Positions 34,794-43,527 of a stretch of 64,000 nucleotides of DNA are shown in pieces. Numbering within the stretch: position 1 is the stretch's first letter; every line of letters begins with the position of its first letter. The notes beneath the pieces are model-generated. The model was not told where the DNA came from. It did no database searches and was given only the letters and a program-made list of their open reading frames with translations. The position numbers and the translations under genes were made by a program. The stretch is from Chitinophagaceae bacterium (GTDB lineage Bacteria; Bacteroidota; Bacteroidia; Chitinophagales; Chitinophagaceae), in contig JAMLGT010000011.1 of NCBI GenBank assembly GCA_023957755.1, positions 1-64,000 of the forward strand. The letters run 5' to 3'.

Positions 34794-35429
34794 TTGGATA
34801 GTTATTACAGGCTCCTAAAAAACAATGCAGAATGGGCTTCATCTCAGGTGGCAGAAGACCCTGATTACTTTCACCGGCTGGCCTCTCATCAGCATCCTGA
34901 GATTATGTGGATTGGCTGTAGCGACAGTCGTGTACCTGCCGACCGCATCACGGGTACCGAGCCGGGCGAAATATTTGTGCATCGCAACATAAGTAATATG
35001 GTATTGTCAACAGATCTGAATCTGCTGAGCGTGTTGCAATTTGCGGTGGAAATATTGCATGTAAAGCATATTATTGTCTGTGGCCACCATAATTGTGGCG
35101 GCATTAAGGCCGCAATGCAGGATGAAAGTTATGGACTCATGGATCAGTGGATATGGAATATCAAAGATGTGTACAGAATGCATAGAGCTGAGATTGAATC
35201 AAAACAGGGAGAGGAGGAGAAAAGACAATTATTTACACTTTTGAATGTCAAAGAACAGGTACTCAATCTTGCAAAGACTTCCATTATACAGAACGCCTGG
35301 AATAGCGGTAACTATCCTCACCTTCATGGGTGGGTGTATGATGTGAGAGACGGTGTCATCCATACGGTATTTGAAATGCCTGCTGGAACTGAAATAGATA
35401 ATATTTATAAACTAAACCGGAAACATTAG
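34794..35429 (+). CDS. Beta-class carbonic anhydrase
   Basis: 211 residues starting at TTG (34794), which keeps the conserved N-terminal helix YYRLLKNNAEWASSQV. Zinc site C42-S-D44-S-R46 and H98-x2-C101 in IVCGHHNCGG, giving the Cys2-His ligand set plus the Asp-Arg dyad. It converts CO2 and bicarbonate, supplying bicarbonate for carboxylases. Directly downstream of fabG in what is probably one unit; acetyl-CoA carboxylase's need for bicarbonate makes the pairing sensible. Confidence 0.94.
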   Translation: MDSYYRLLKNNAEWASSQVAEDPDYFHRLASHQHPEIMWIGCSDSRVPADRITGTEPGEIFVHRNISNMVLSTDLNLLSVLQFAVEILHVKHIIVCGHHNCGGIKAAMQDESYGLMDQWIWNIKDVYRMHRAEIESKQGEEEKRQLFTLLNVKEQVLNLAKTSIIQNAWNSGNYPHLHGWVYDVRDGVIHTVFEMPAGTEIDNIYKLNRKH

Positions 35430-35432
35430 GCG

Positions 35433-35516
35433 ATGGGAAAAGCAATAGGTGGTTTTATCAGGAGAGTCTTCAAGTTTCTTTTTGTTCGGGAAAAGGAATG
35501 TTGCAAACAGTCCTGA
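35433..35516 (+). CDS. Candidate micro-ORF, 27-residue cationic amphipathic peptide
   Basis: ATG at 35433, encoding MGKAIGGFIRRVFKFLFVRE followed by KECCKQS. The peptide has a basic amphipathic helix and ends in a Cys pair. It begins three bases after the carbonic anhydrase stop, so it would be translated from the same transcript. No homologue known to me; the short length makes chance possible. Confidence 0.25.
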   Translation: MGKAIGGFIRRVFKFLFVREKECCKQS

Positions 35517-35585
35517 AAAGAACCGCGAGTTTTAACGACAGAGGCTGAAAGTGGTATCTGCGGGGAGGTGGTAAATTCGGTAGTT

Positions 35586-35616
35586 TTTGAAATCTAAAAC
35601 GTTTCGGCTAATTTTG
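35586..35616 (+). promoter_or_regulatory. Promoter of nhaA (TTTG-N19-TAATTTTG)
   Basis: TTTG at 35586-35589 and TAATTTTG at 35609-35616 are separated by exactly 19 bases, a full match to the Bacteroidota vegetative promoter. Transcription would start near 35622, leaving a leader of about 145 bases before nhaA. Confidence 0.65.
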
Positions 35617-35660
35617 CACGCTGAGGTGGATTTGTTTATTGTTCAACCTCATCAGGGCCT

Positions 35661-35718
35661 TAATAAACAATCGAACTAATAAACGACCCACTCATTGCAG
35701 AATTAGTATCGTTTATTA
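35661..35718. repeat. TAATAAAC repeats and inverted repeat in the nhaA leader
   Basis: TAATAAAC occurs at 35661-35668 and 35677-35684. The second copy, extended to TAATAAACGA (35677-35686), pairs perfectly with TCGTTTATTA (35709-35718) across a 22-base loop. A related GTTTATT lies at 35634-35640. The element is inside the predicted leader RNA of the antiporter gene, so it may be a regulator site or an RNA switch-like hairpin. This is the only notable content of the 338-base gap besides the promoter and the micro-ORF. Confidence 0.5.
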
Positions 35719-35767
35719 TTGGTTATTTCCAGCCCCGGTGATGCTGACCTGAAGGTGAAATAATCGT

Positions 35768-36910
35768 ATGAAGATTACCCAGACATTTAAAGATTTTTTT
35801 GAGAGCGGAAAAGGAGGTATCCTCCTCGTGGTGTGTACCATCATTTCATTACTCTTAGCCAATTCGACCGTAGGGGAAGGTTATGTAAATTTCTGGCATA
35901 CCCATCTCGGCATGTTGTCGATAGAGCAGTGGGTGAACGACGCCTTAATGGCAATTTTCTTCCTGATGGTAGGATTGGAATTGAAGCGCGAATTATTCGT
36001 GGGCGAATTGTCATCTGCACGTACCGGCTTATTGCCTGTATTTGCAGCATTGGGAGGTATGGTTGTACCCGCCTTAATTTATGTGAGCTTCAACCTGGGA
36101 ACTCCTAATATACACGGATTCGGTATCCCGATGGCTACAGACATAGCCTTTGCAATCGGCATCCTTTCTCTCTTAGGTAACAGGGTTCCTTTCTCACTAA
36201 AGGTTTTCCTGACGGCAATAGCGGTCATTGATGATTTGGGGGCGATACTGGTGATAGCCTTCTTCTACACCAGCCAGCTTTCGTTAACGAATCTGGCGAT
36301 TGTGCTTGGGATATGGATTACGCTTACATTGTTTTCAAGAGCAGGTATCAGGCAATTGTGGATTTACCTCCTGCTGGGTGGCGTGATGTGGTATTTTATG
36401 TTTAAGTCGGGCGTGCATGCTACACTTGCAGGTATCCTCCTTGCCTTTGCCTTACCTTTTGAGAAAGGTGCAAAGCGCGCATTGTCATACAAGGTACAGA
36501 CATGGCTTCATGCGCCGGTGTCGTTTGTAGTGTTGCCCATATTTGCACTTGCCAATACTGCTATTGTATTTGGTGATAAGTGGGACACAGGACTTTTAAC
36601 TGCTTCAAGCCTGGGAATCATTGTAGGACTGGTAGTAGGCAAACCTATAGGAGTGTTTCTGTTTAGCTTCATATCAGTAAAGAGCAGAATCACAGTGTTA
36701 CCCGGAGAATTGAAGTGGATACAGGTAGTAGGTGCCGGGTTATTGGCAGGGATAGGTTTTACCATGTCGATATTTATTACGCTGCTGGCATTCAATGACC
36801 CGTTTTTGATTTCAGAATCCAAGATATCCATACTGATAGGGTCGCTTATATCAGGGATTATCGGCTATTCGTTCCTTAAATATATCCTCAGGCCGAAGAA
36901 GAAAAAATAA
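35768..36910 (+). CDS. nhaA: Na+/H+ antiporter NhaA
   Basis: 380 residues and about twelve membrane helices. The paired aspartates of the ion site are in AVIDDLGAILVIAFFY, with further family segments FFLMVGLELKRE, GFGIPMATDIAFAIGIL and GIGFTMSIFITLLAF. It exports sodium in exchange for protons to keep pH and salt balance. It has its own promoter and a structured leader; metH follows 23 bases after the stop. Confidence 0.95.
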   Translation: MKITQTFKDFFESGKGGILLVVCTIISLLLANSTVGEGYVNFWHTHLGMLSIEQWVNDALMAIFFLMVGLELKRELFVGELSSARTGLLPVFAALGGMVVPALIYVSFNLGTPNIHGFGIPMATDIAFAIGILSLLGNRVPFSLKVFLTAIAVIDDLGAILVIAFFYTSQLSLTNLAIVLGIWITLTLFSRAGIRQLWIYLLLGGVMWYFMFKSGVHATLAGILLAFALPFEKGAKRALSYKVQTWLHAPVSFVVLPIFALANTAIVFGDKWDTGLLTASSLGIIVGLVVGKPIGVFLFSFISVKSRITVLPGELKWIQVVGAGLLAGIGFTMSIFITLLAFNDPFLISESKISILIGSLISGIIGYSFLKYILRPKKKK

Positions 36911-36933
36911 AGCAGTTTAAAAAATAATGCAAA

Positions 36934-37953
36934 ATGAAGTCTCATCCGATAAATGATTTGTTGAAGAAGCGCATTCTGATTATTGATGGCGCTATGGGTA
37001 CACAGATACAGGGCTATAAACTTAGCGAAGAAGATTTCCGGGGAGAAGCCTTCAAAGACTCCAAAAAAGATCTTAGAGGGAATAATGACCTCCTGAGTAT
37101 TACCCGCCCGGATATTATCAAGGGGATTCACAAAGGATATCTGGATGCGGGTGCCGATATTATTGAGACGAATACCTTTAGCAGCACTTCTATCGCACAG
37201 GCGGATTATGAACTGTCGCATATTGCCTATGATCTGAATATAGCAGCAGTGCAGTGTGCGAAGGATGCAGTTGCCGAGTATATGAAGGAAAACCCTGACT
37301 CAGAACCTAAATTTATTGCAGGAGCTATAGGCCCATTGAATAAAACACTAAGTCTGTCTCCCGATGTAAATAATCCTGGTTACAGGACAGTAACTTTTGA
37401 TGAAGTGGCTGCCGCCTATTATGAGCAGATCAGCGGGCTGTCAGACGGAGGTGCAGACCTGCTTCTTATTGAAACTATTTTTGATACGCTGAATGCCAAA
37501 GCGGCTATTTATGCAATCAGGAAGTATTTCAGAGAGAGCGGCAAGGAAGAATTACCTATTATGATCAGCGGTACCATCACCGATGCCAGTGGCCGAACCC
37601 TAAGCGGCCAGACACTGGAAGCTTTTTATATCTCTGTAATGCATGCAAGGCCATTGAGTGTGGGACTCAACTGTGCACTGGGGGCAAAGGAAATGCGGCC
37701 ACACATTCAGGAATTGAGTGGCCTGGCAGCATGTTATACTTCAGCCTATCCTAATGCAGGCTTGCCGAATGCTTTTGGTGAGTATGATGAGACACCGGAT
37801 GTCACTTCACATATTATTGAGGAATGGGCTAAAGAGGGATTTTTAAATATAGTGGGAGGGTGTTGCGGTACCACTCCCGAACATATCAGGCATATCAAAG
37901 AAGCAGTAGAAAAATTTAAACCCCGGCCACTTCCCGAATTGGTTGAAGCCTGA
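36934..37953 (+). CDS. metH: Methionine synthase, homocysteine-binding module (split MetH)
   Basis: 339 residues, equal to the first domain of MetH alone. Starts with [20 protein letters not shown]. The zinc ligands for homocysteine are the Cys of GLNCALG and the Cys pair in [13 protein letters not shown]. The remaining MetH domains are in the next gene, 37 bases downstream in another frame, so the enzyme would work as two polypeptides. The two clean ends with a separate start favour a true split over a frameshift. Confidence 0.93.
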   Translation: MKSHPINDLLKKRILIIDGAMGTQIQGYKLSEEDFRGEAFKDSKKDLRGNNDLLSITRPDIIKGIHKGYLDAGADIIETNTFSSTSIAQADYELSHIAYDLNIAAVQCAKDAVAEYMKENPDSEPKFIAGAIGPLNKTLSLSPDVNNPGYRTVTFDEVAAAYYEQISGLSDGGADLLLIETIFDTLNAKAAIYAIRKYFRESGKEELPIMISGTITDASGRTLSGQTLEAFYISVMHARPLSVGLNCALGAKEMRPHIQELSGLAACYTSAYPNAGLPNAFGEYDETPDVTSHIIEEWAKEGFLNIVGGCCGTTPEHIRHIKEAVEKFKPRPLPELVEA

Positions 37954-37990
37954 TATATAACTATAATAGACATACGAAATAATTGAAACA

Positions 37991-40693
37991 ATGAGTACTA
38001 TTCATCCTTTTTTACGCCTTTCCGGCCTGGAGTCATTAGTGATAAAACCAGAATCTCTGTTTGTAAACGTAGGAGAACGTACCAATGTAACGGGTTCGAA
38101 GAAATTTGACCGTCTGATCAAGGCAGAAAATTATGAAGAGGCGTTGTCGATTGCACGCCAGCAGGTAGAAGGAGGGGCGCAGGTATTGGATGTGAATATG
38201 GATGATGCATTGCTGGATGGCGAGAGGGCAATGGTGAAATTTCTGAATCTGTTACAGTCCGAGCCTGATGTAGCTAAGATCCCCATTATGATTGACTCTT
38301 CAAAATTCCACATCATTGAAGCCGGATTGAAATGCGTACAGGGGAAGTGTATTGTAAATTCTATTTCGCTCAAGGAAGGAGAGGAGAAGTTTATACAGGA
38401 GGCTTTGGTTTGTAAGGATTTTGGCGCTGCCGTAATTGTGATGGCATTTGACGAAAGCGGTCAGGCTGATAATATTCCCAGAAGGATTGAGATTTCTGAA
38501 AGAGCATATAAAATCCTTACTGAAAAGGTAGGAATGGATCCTCAGGATATCATCTTTGATCTTAATGTTTTCCCTGTCGCTACAGGAATTGAAGAGCATA
38601 ATAACAATGCAGTAGATTTTATCGAAGCTACAAAAGAGGTAAAGCGACTAATGCCTTTAACTCATGTGAGTGGCGGCGTGAGCAACCTCTCGTTTTCATT
38701 TCGTGGCAACGATACTGTGCGTGAGGCGATGCATTCTGTGTTTTTGTATCATGCCATCAAGGCAGGAATGGATATGGGGATAGTGAATGCAGGACAACTT
38801 CAGGTGTATGAGCAGATCGAACCGCAACTTAAAGAACTCGTGGAAGATGTGATTCTGAACAGGAATCCGGATGCGACAGATAAGCTGCTGGCGTTTGCAG
38901 AGACTGTGAAGTCAAAAGGTAAAGAACAGGTAAAGGATGAAGCCTGGAGAAAGGAAAGCGTGGAAAAGCGCCTTACCCATTCGCTCGTAAATGGTATCAC
39001 AGATTATATTGAAGTAGATACAGAAGAAGCACGCCTGAAATATCCCAAACCGCTCGATGTCATCGAAGGGCCGTTGATGGATGGAATGAATGTAGTGGGA
39101 GACCTTTTTGGTAGTGGTAAAATGTTTCTGCCCCAGGTGGTGAAGAGTGCCCGTGTGATGAAGAAAAGTGTGAACTATCTATTTCCATTTATCGAAGCGG
39201 AGAAAGAGAAGCTTAGAAAGGAAAATATTGAGAAAGGAATACTTACGGAAAATGAAGAGGGTGCTGCTAAAATCCTGATGGCTACCGTAAAGGGAGATGT
39301 GCATGATATCGGAAAGAATATTGTAGGCGTAGTGCTGGGCTGTAATGGTTACGAGGTAATTGATATGGGAGTGATGGTGCCGGCGGAGAAATTACTGGCA
39401 AAAGCCAAAGAGATCAATGCAGCTATGGTGGGTGTGAGTGGCTTGATTACACCATCACTTGACGAAATGGTACATGTAGCCAAAGAGATGCAGCGTAATC
39501 ATTTTGATATACCGCTTCTTATCGGGGGAGCTACCACCAGCAGACTGCATACGGCTGTAAGGATTGCACCTGAATATGATAACGGGGTGATACACGTGCT
39601 GGATGCCAGCAGGAGCGTGACGGTTGTGGGGAGCCTGCTTAATAAGGATAGTAAGGATGAATATTTGAAGGATATCCGTGATGAGTATGCGAAATTGAGA
39701 GAAGACTTTGCTAATAAACGCGCAGTAAAGCCTATGGTGACCTATGAAGAGGCAAAGAAAAATAAATACAAGGCTGATTGGGAAAACTACCACCCGGTGA
39801 AACCAAAAATGCTTGGGGTGAAGGCCTTTAAAGATTATGACCTTCGAGAAATTATTACACACCTCGATTGGCAACCATTCTTCATCGCATGGGAACTTCA
39901 TGGTAAGTTCCCTCAGATACTTTCGGATAAGGTAACCGGTGAAGCTGCAACCAAACTCTTTGAGGATGCACAGTTACTGCTTAGGAAAATTATTGAAGAA
40001 AGATGGCTTACCGCCAGCGGGGTCATTGGATTATGGGAGGCAAGTGCTATTGATGATGATTCAGTGGAGATCACTACGCAGAAAGGAGAAAAATTTAGAC
40101 TGGAGTTTCTGCGACAACAGATGAAGAAAGCCGCCGGACAACCTAACCGTTCTCTCGCCGATTTTATTAAACCCGGAGGTGATTATATGGGCGCCTTTGC
40201 CGTGTCTATTCATGGCATCGAACCCCACTTGCAGAGATTCATTGATCAAATGGATGATTATAATAAGATCATCCTGCAGGCACTGGCCGACAGGTTGGCT
40301 GAAGCATTTGCGGAGACTATGCACGAACGAGTGCGGAAAGAGTTCTGGGGTTATGCTGCAGACGAAGACTTGACCAATGAAGCGCTGATCAGAGAAATGT
40401 ATCAGGGTATTCGCCCTGCACCAGGATATCCGGCTTGCCCGGAGCACACAGAAAAGAGGAAGTTGTTCAAACTGCTCAATGCGACTGAAAATTCAGGAAC
40501 AATTTTGACTGATGCACTGGCAATGTATCCTGCTTCTTCTGTCTGTGGCTGGTATATAGCCCATCCTGACAGTACTTACTTCGGAGTAGGCAAGATCCTG
40601 AAAGATCAGGTTGAGGATTATGCAGCCAGGAAAGGTGTGTCGGTTCAGGAATCAGAAAAGTGGTTAAGGCCGCAACTGGCCTACGATGTGTAA
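37991..40693 (+). CDS. metH: Methionine synthase, folate, cobalamin and activation modules (split MetH)
   Basis: 900 residues with the rest of MetH in order: pterin-binding barrel ([27 protein letters not shown]), cobalamin cap helices, B12 domain with G-D-V-H-D-I-G about residues 435-441 (the cobalt-ligand His) and the activation domain with [15 protein letters not shown]. It moves a methyl group from 5-methyl-THF through cobalamin to homocysteine bound by the partner protein. No cobalamin riboswitch is visible upstream. The exonuclease III start follows five bases after its stop. Confidence 0.96.
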   Translation: MSTIHPFLRLSGLESLVIKPESLFVNVGERTNVTGSKKFDRLIKAENYEEALSIARQQVEGGAQVLDVNMDDALLDGERAMVKFLNLLQSEPDVAKIPIMIDSSKFHIIEAGLKCVQGKCIVNSISLKEGEEKFIQEALVCKDFGAAVIVMAFDESGQADNIPRRIEISERAYKILTEKVGMDPQDIIFDLNVFPVATGIEEHNNNAVDFIEATKEVKRLMPLTHVSGGVSNLSFSFRGNDTVREAMHSVFLYHAIKAGMDMGIVNAGQLQVYEQIEPQLKELVEDVILNRNPDATDKLLAFAETVKSKGKEQVKDEAWRKESVEKRLTHSLVNGITDYIEVDTEEARLKYPKPLDVIEGPLMDGMNVVGDLFGSGKMFLPQVVKSARVMKKSVNYLFPFIEAEKEKLRKENIEKGILTENEEGAAKILMATVKGDVHDIGKNIVGVVLGCNGYEVIDMGVMVPAEKLLAKAKEINAAMVGVSGLITPSLDEMVHVAKEMQRNHFDIPLLIGGATTSRLHTAVRIAPEYDNGVIHVLDASRSVTVVGSLLNKDSKDEYLKDIRDEYAKLREDFANKRAVKPMVTYEEAKKNKYKADWENYHPVKPKMLGVKAFKDYDLREIITHLDWQPFFIAWELHGKFPQILSDKVTGEAATKLFEDAQLLLRKIIEERWLTASGVIGLWEASAIDDDSVEITTQKGEKFRLEFLRQQMKKAAGQPNRSLADFIKPGGDYMGAFAVSIHGIEPHLQRFIDQMDDYNKIILQALADRLAEAFAETMHERVRKEFWGYAADEDLTNEALIREMYQGIRPAPGYPACPEHTEKRKLFKLLNATENSGTILTDALAMYPASSVCGWYIAHPDSTYFGVGKILKDQVEDYAARKGVSVQESEKWLRPQLAYDV

Positions 40694-40698
40694 ATGCA

Positions 40699-41472
40699 AT
40701 GGATATACGTATAATCACATATAATGTCAATGGGATACGCGCGGCTGTCAGGAAGGGTTTTTCAGATTGGCTAATGACGGACCCTGCAGATATCATCTGC
40801 CTCCAGGAAATTAAGGCACAACCTCAGGATTTAGACAATTCAGTATTTGAGGAGGCTGGCTACAGGCCTTATTTCTTCAGTGCAGAAAAAAAAGGATATA
40901 GTGGGGTAGGAATCCTGACCAAACTGCTCCCTGACAATATGCAATTGGGGAACCGAAATGGCCAGAGCGATAAAGAGGGTAGAGTCATCCGGGCTGACTT
41001 TGGCGACCTCACTGTGGTCAATGCATACTTTCCTTCAGGAACTACAGGTGATGAAAGGCAATCCTATAAATACCAGTGGCTTGATGAGTTCATGATTTAT
41101 TTAAAGAAGCTGAGGAAGACCCGGACACAAATCATAGTGTGTGGTGATTATAATATTGCGCATAAGGAGATTGACATTCATAATCCGAAATCAAACAAGA
41201 ACTCGTCAGGATTCCTCCCCGAAGAGAGGGCATGGATGGATACACTTTATTCGAATGGTTTTGTGGATGCCTTCAGAAAGCTGAATCAGCAACCACATCA
41301 GTACACCTGGTGGCATCAATTAAGAAAGAGCACGAGACTTGAGAATAAAGGGTGGCGGATTGATTATATCAGTGTTACAGATAACCTTGCACCACACATT
41401 GCTGATGCAAGAATCCTGCCCGAAGTGCAACACAGCGACCATTGTCCGGTGTCAGTGGTTTTAAGGTTTTAA
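40699..41472 (+). CDS. xth: Exodeoxyribonuclease III
   Basis: 257 residues from the ATG at 40699; an earlier in-frame ATG overlaps metH. AP endonuclease of the EEP fold: RIITYNVNGIRAAVRKGF, DIICLQEIKAQ (metal-ligand Glu), CGDYNIAHKEIDIHNP, RIDYISVT and the C-terminal HSDHCPV catalytic segment. It cuts at abasic sites and so completes the repair step begun by enzymes such as endonuclease III at the left end of the window. Confidence 0.94.
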   Translation: MDIRIITYNVNGIRAAVRKGFSDWLMTDPADIICLQEIKAQPQDLDNSVFEEAGYRPYFFSAEKKGYSGVGILTKLLPDNMQLGNRNGQSDKEGRVIRADFGDLTVVNAYFPSGTTGDERQSYKYQWLDEFMIYLKKLRKTRTQIIVCGDYNIAHKEIDIHNPKSNKNSSGFLPEERAWMDTLYSNGFVDAFRKLNQQPHQYTWWHQLRKSTRLENKGWRIDYISVTDNLAPHIADARILPEVQHSDHCPVSVVLRF

Positions 41473-41713
41473 TACTCCGATCACTTGGCAGCGTTGGTAT
41501 GTTTCGCGAGGGTGCGTTTTTTTTTCAGGTAACTTTAGTGAAATTATAAGGTGGGTTTAGATTGTTTTCTCAATTGTTAGAAAGGTAATTGGATACAGGT
41601 TAAAGCCTTGGGAAATTATTACTACATTGAGCCCGGGGACATGGAAAATGCCTAAGGTATATTCATTGTGATAAGGAGTTATAGAGGAAAGTATTGTACT
41701 TAATTCATTTACG

Positions 41714-42016
41714 ATGTACACACTCAACATGACCTTTAAGGTGGAACATGATATCTATCCGGAGTGGAAGAAATGGATGGATGCGGAATTCATTCCTGCT
41801 TTTCTTTCTTTGGAGGATATCGCCCATACGCAGTTGCACCAGTTGATGGGGCATGATGATGAGCAGGGCACTACAATGGTTTTGCAGGTGGGGTTTCGCA
41901 CTGAAGGTGAATTGCGCCGGTATCTCGATAATTTTCAGTCAGAATTTCATCGAAAAGTTTCCGATTTATGGGGCGAAAAAGCTGTGTTTTTTCAAACAGT
42001 GATGAAGCAAATCTGA
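41714..42016 (+). CDS. DUF4286 family protein
   Basis: 100-residue soluble ferredoxin-like-fold protein, similar in pattern to the Bacteroidota DUF4286 family: MTFKVEHDIYPEWKKWMDAEFIPAFLS and TMVLQVGFRTEGELRRYLDNFQSEF. Function unknown. It is monocistronic; the 240-base gap upstream has no clear promoter or hairpin. Confidence 0.8.
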   Translation: MYTLNMTFKVEHDIYPEWKKWMDAEFIPAFLSLEDIAHTQLHQLMGHDDEQGTTMVLQVGFRTEGELRRYLDNFQSEFHRKVSDLWGEKAVFFQTVMKQI

Positions 42017-42210
42017 CAGTATTTTAAAGAGCCTTTCATAAGAAAAATCTGTTGCCGGGAAGTAGCTGCCTGCGAATCCTGGCCGAAAGTGGGTGAGCCG
42101 GGCTGCCCTAATTGGGAAAAATAAGGGTTCCTGATTAATACAATTCTCAAAATCCTTTGCCATTGGGCGTTTCAGAGGATAAAAGGTGTAAAAATAATTC
42201 TCAAAAAATA

Positions 42211-42239
42211 TTGTTTAGGTCAAAAACCTTATATATTTG
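42211..42239 (+). promoter_or_regulatory. HU gene promoter (TTG-N18-TATATTTG)
   Basis: TTG at 42211-42213 and TATATTTG at 42232-42239, 18 bases apart, one short of the consensus spacing. The start of HU is 30 bases downstream, which fits a short leader. Confidence 0.55.
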
Positions 42240-42269
42240 CTCCGTTTAAAAAATCAAACAATTTCAAAC

Positions 42270-42539
42270 ATGAACAAGTCAGAATTAATCGCAAAAATGG
42301 CTGATGACGCAGGTATTACCAAAACCCAGGCAAATGCAGCTTTGGATTCTTTTACCACAGCTGTAACTAAAACTCTGAAAGGAGGTGGTAAAGTTACTTT
42401 AGTTGGTTTCGGTACTTTCTCTGTTTCTAAGAGAGCTGCCCGTAACGGACGTAACCCACAAACCGGAGCTGTGATCAAAATCAAAGCTAAAAAAGTTGCT
42501 CGCTTTAAGCCGGGAAAAGAATTGTCATCTAAAATTTAA
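42270..42539 (+). CDS. hup: HU family DNA-binding protein
   Basis: 89 residues from the ATG at 42270. Typical HU: MNKSELIAKMADDAGITKTQANAALDSF, GGGKVTLVGFGTFSVSKRAARNGRNPQTG and KKVARFKPGKELSSKI. Binds and bends DNA as a nucleoid protein. It has a good promoter and a strong terminator and so forms a single-gene unit. Confidence 0.96.
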   Translation: MNKSELIAKMADDAGITKTQANAALDSFTTAVTKTLKGGGKVTLVGFGTFSVSKRAARNGRNPQTGAVIKIKAKKVARFKPGKELSSKI

Positions 42540-42562
42540 TTAGCTGAATTCAGTACTTCAAA

Positions 42563-42597
42563 AAGCAAGATATAATTATTTGTATCTTGCTTTTTTT
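42563..42597 (+). terminator. Rho-independent terminator after HU
   Basis: AGCAAGATATA and TGTATCTTGCT form a long stem followed by a run of seven T and more. It also precedes the small THX gene, which then needs its own start signal or some readthrough. Confidence 0.85.
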
Positions 42598-42626
42598 ATT
42601 GACGTATTTATAAAGCACTACAGACA

Positions 42627-42740
42627 ATGGGAAAAGGAGATAAAAAAAGTAAGAAAGGAAAAATATTCAAAGGCTCTTTCGGGAAGAAGCGCCCGGCCAA
42701 TGCTAAGAAAGGAAAAGCTGCCGCAGCCGATAAGAAGTAA
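42627..42740 (+). CDS. 30S ribosomal protein THX
   Basis: A 37-residue, very basic protein: MGKGDKKSKKGKIFKGSFGK then KRPANAKKGKAAAADKK. The N-terminal GKGDKK-x-KKGKI-x-x-GS-x-G is the bTHX signature. It binds the head of the small ribosomal subunit in Thermus and is present in Bacteroidota. It is short and easily missed in automated gene finding; it lies 87 bases after HU on the same strand. Confidence 0.9.
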   Translation: MGKGDKKSKKGKIFKGSFGKKRPANAKKGKAAAADKK

Positions 42741-42803
42741 CTCATTACAGCGTTTAGTGTGAGGGTGGTTGTAACCTGACTTTAGGAAGTCAGCACACTC
42801 CTG

Positions 42804-43451
42804 TCAGGGAGCCAGGCGGTTAATTGCCCAGTTGTTATCCTTCTTTGTGTATAGAATACGGTCGTGCAGTCTGCCGGGGCGCCCCTGCCAAAACTCTATA
42901 TAGAGAGGGTGCACAATGTATCCTCCCCAGAATGGAGGCCGCACAATATCACTATCTTTAAATCGTAACTCAGTTTCTTTCCTTCTTTCTTCGAGGAAGT
43001 CTCTGCCGGGGATAGTGCTGCTTTGTGGAGATACCCAGGCACCGATGCGGCTTTCAACCGGCCTCGAATGAAAATAGGTATCACTATCTGCCTCGTCAAT
43101 TTTTTCTATATTCCCCTCTATCCTCACCTGCCTTTCTAATTCCTTCCAGAAGAATAACAGCGCCACGCGTGGATTGTGTTCGATTTCAGTACCCTTGCGA
43201 CTGGTGTAGTTAGTAAAGAACACAAAGCCTTCTTTGTCTATTCCCTTGAGTAATACAATTCTGGCTGATGGCCTGCCATCGGTAGTGCAGGTGGCGAGTG
43301 TCATGGCATTTACCTCATCAATATGGGCGCCCATAGCTTCATCCCACCAGGCATGGAACTGTTCCAAAGGATTTGCTTTCACATCCTTTTCGCTGAGCGA
43401 CTTTTGTTTGTAAACCTTTCTTATATCTGAAATACTGAGATCGACTGACAT
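42804..43451 (-). CDS. pdxH: Pyridoxamine 5'-phosphate oxidase
   Basis: 215 residues, the usual length. FMN and substrate segments: NAMTLATCTTDGRPSARIVLLKGID, FFTNYTSRKGTEIEHNPRVALLFFW, RVEKI-type IEGNIEKIDEADSDTYFHSRP, RIGAWVSPQS and the C-terminal EFWQGRPGRLHDRILY. Makes pyridoxal 5'-phosphate from the pyridoxine or pyridoxamine phosphates. It has its own well-formed promoter. Confidence 0.95.
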   Translation of the reverse strand: MSVDLSISDIRKVYKQKSLSEKDVKANPLEQFHAWWDEAMGAHIDEVNAMTLATCTTDGRPSARIVLLKGIDKEGFVFFTNYTSRKGTEIEHNPRVALLFFWKELERQVRIEGNIEKIDEADSDTYFHSRPVESRIGAWVSPQSSTIPGRDFLEERRKETELRFKDSDIVRPPFWGGYIVHPLYIEFWQGRPGRLHDRILYTKKDNNWAINRLAP

Positions 43452-43468
43452 GTGATTATGGGTTTTGA

Positions 43469-43498
43469 CAAAGGTAACCCTGTGTTGTAAAATGCCAA
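43469..43498 (-). promoter_or_regulatory. pdxH promoter (TTG-N19-TACCTTTG)
   Basis: On the minus strand TTG (43496-43498) and TACCTTTG (43469-43476) are 19 bases apart, a full match to the Bacteroidota promoter, about 18 bases before the pdxH ATG. Confidence 0.6.
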
Positions 43499-43527
43499 TC
43501 TATTTAAAGGGAATGAATTGAAGACAA

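Noticed and set aside
36900-36940. Cobalamin riboswitch upstream of the split metH
   Set aside because: Only 23 bases separate nhaA and metH, too few for a riboswitch, and nothing like a B12-box is visible.
37950-37995. Frameshift breaking metH
   Set aside because: Both parts have full domain ends, a gap of 37 bases and a good ATG for the second part; the split falls between domains.
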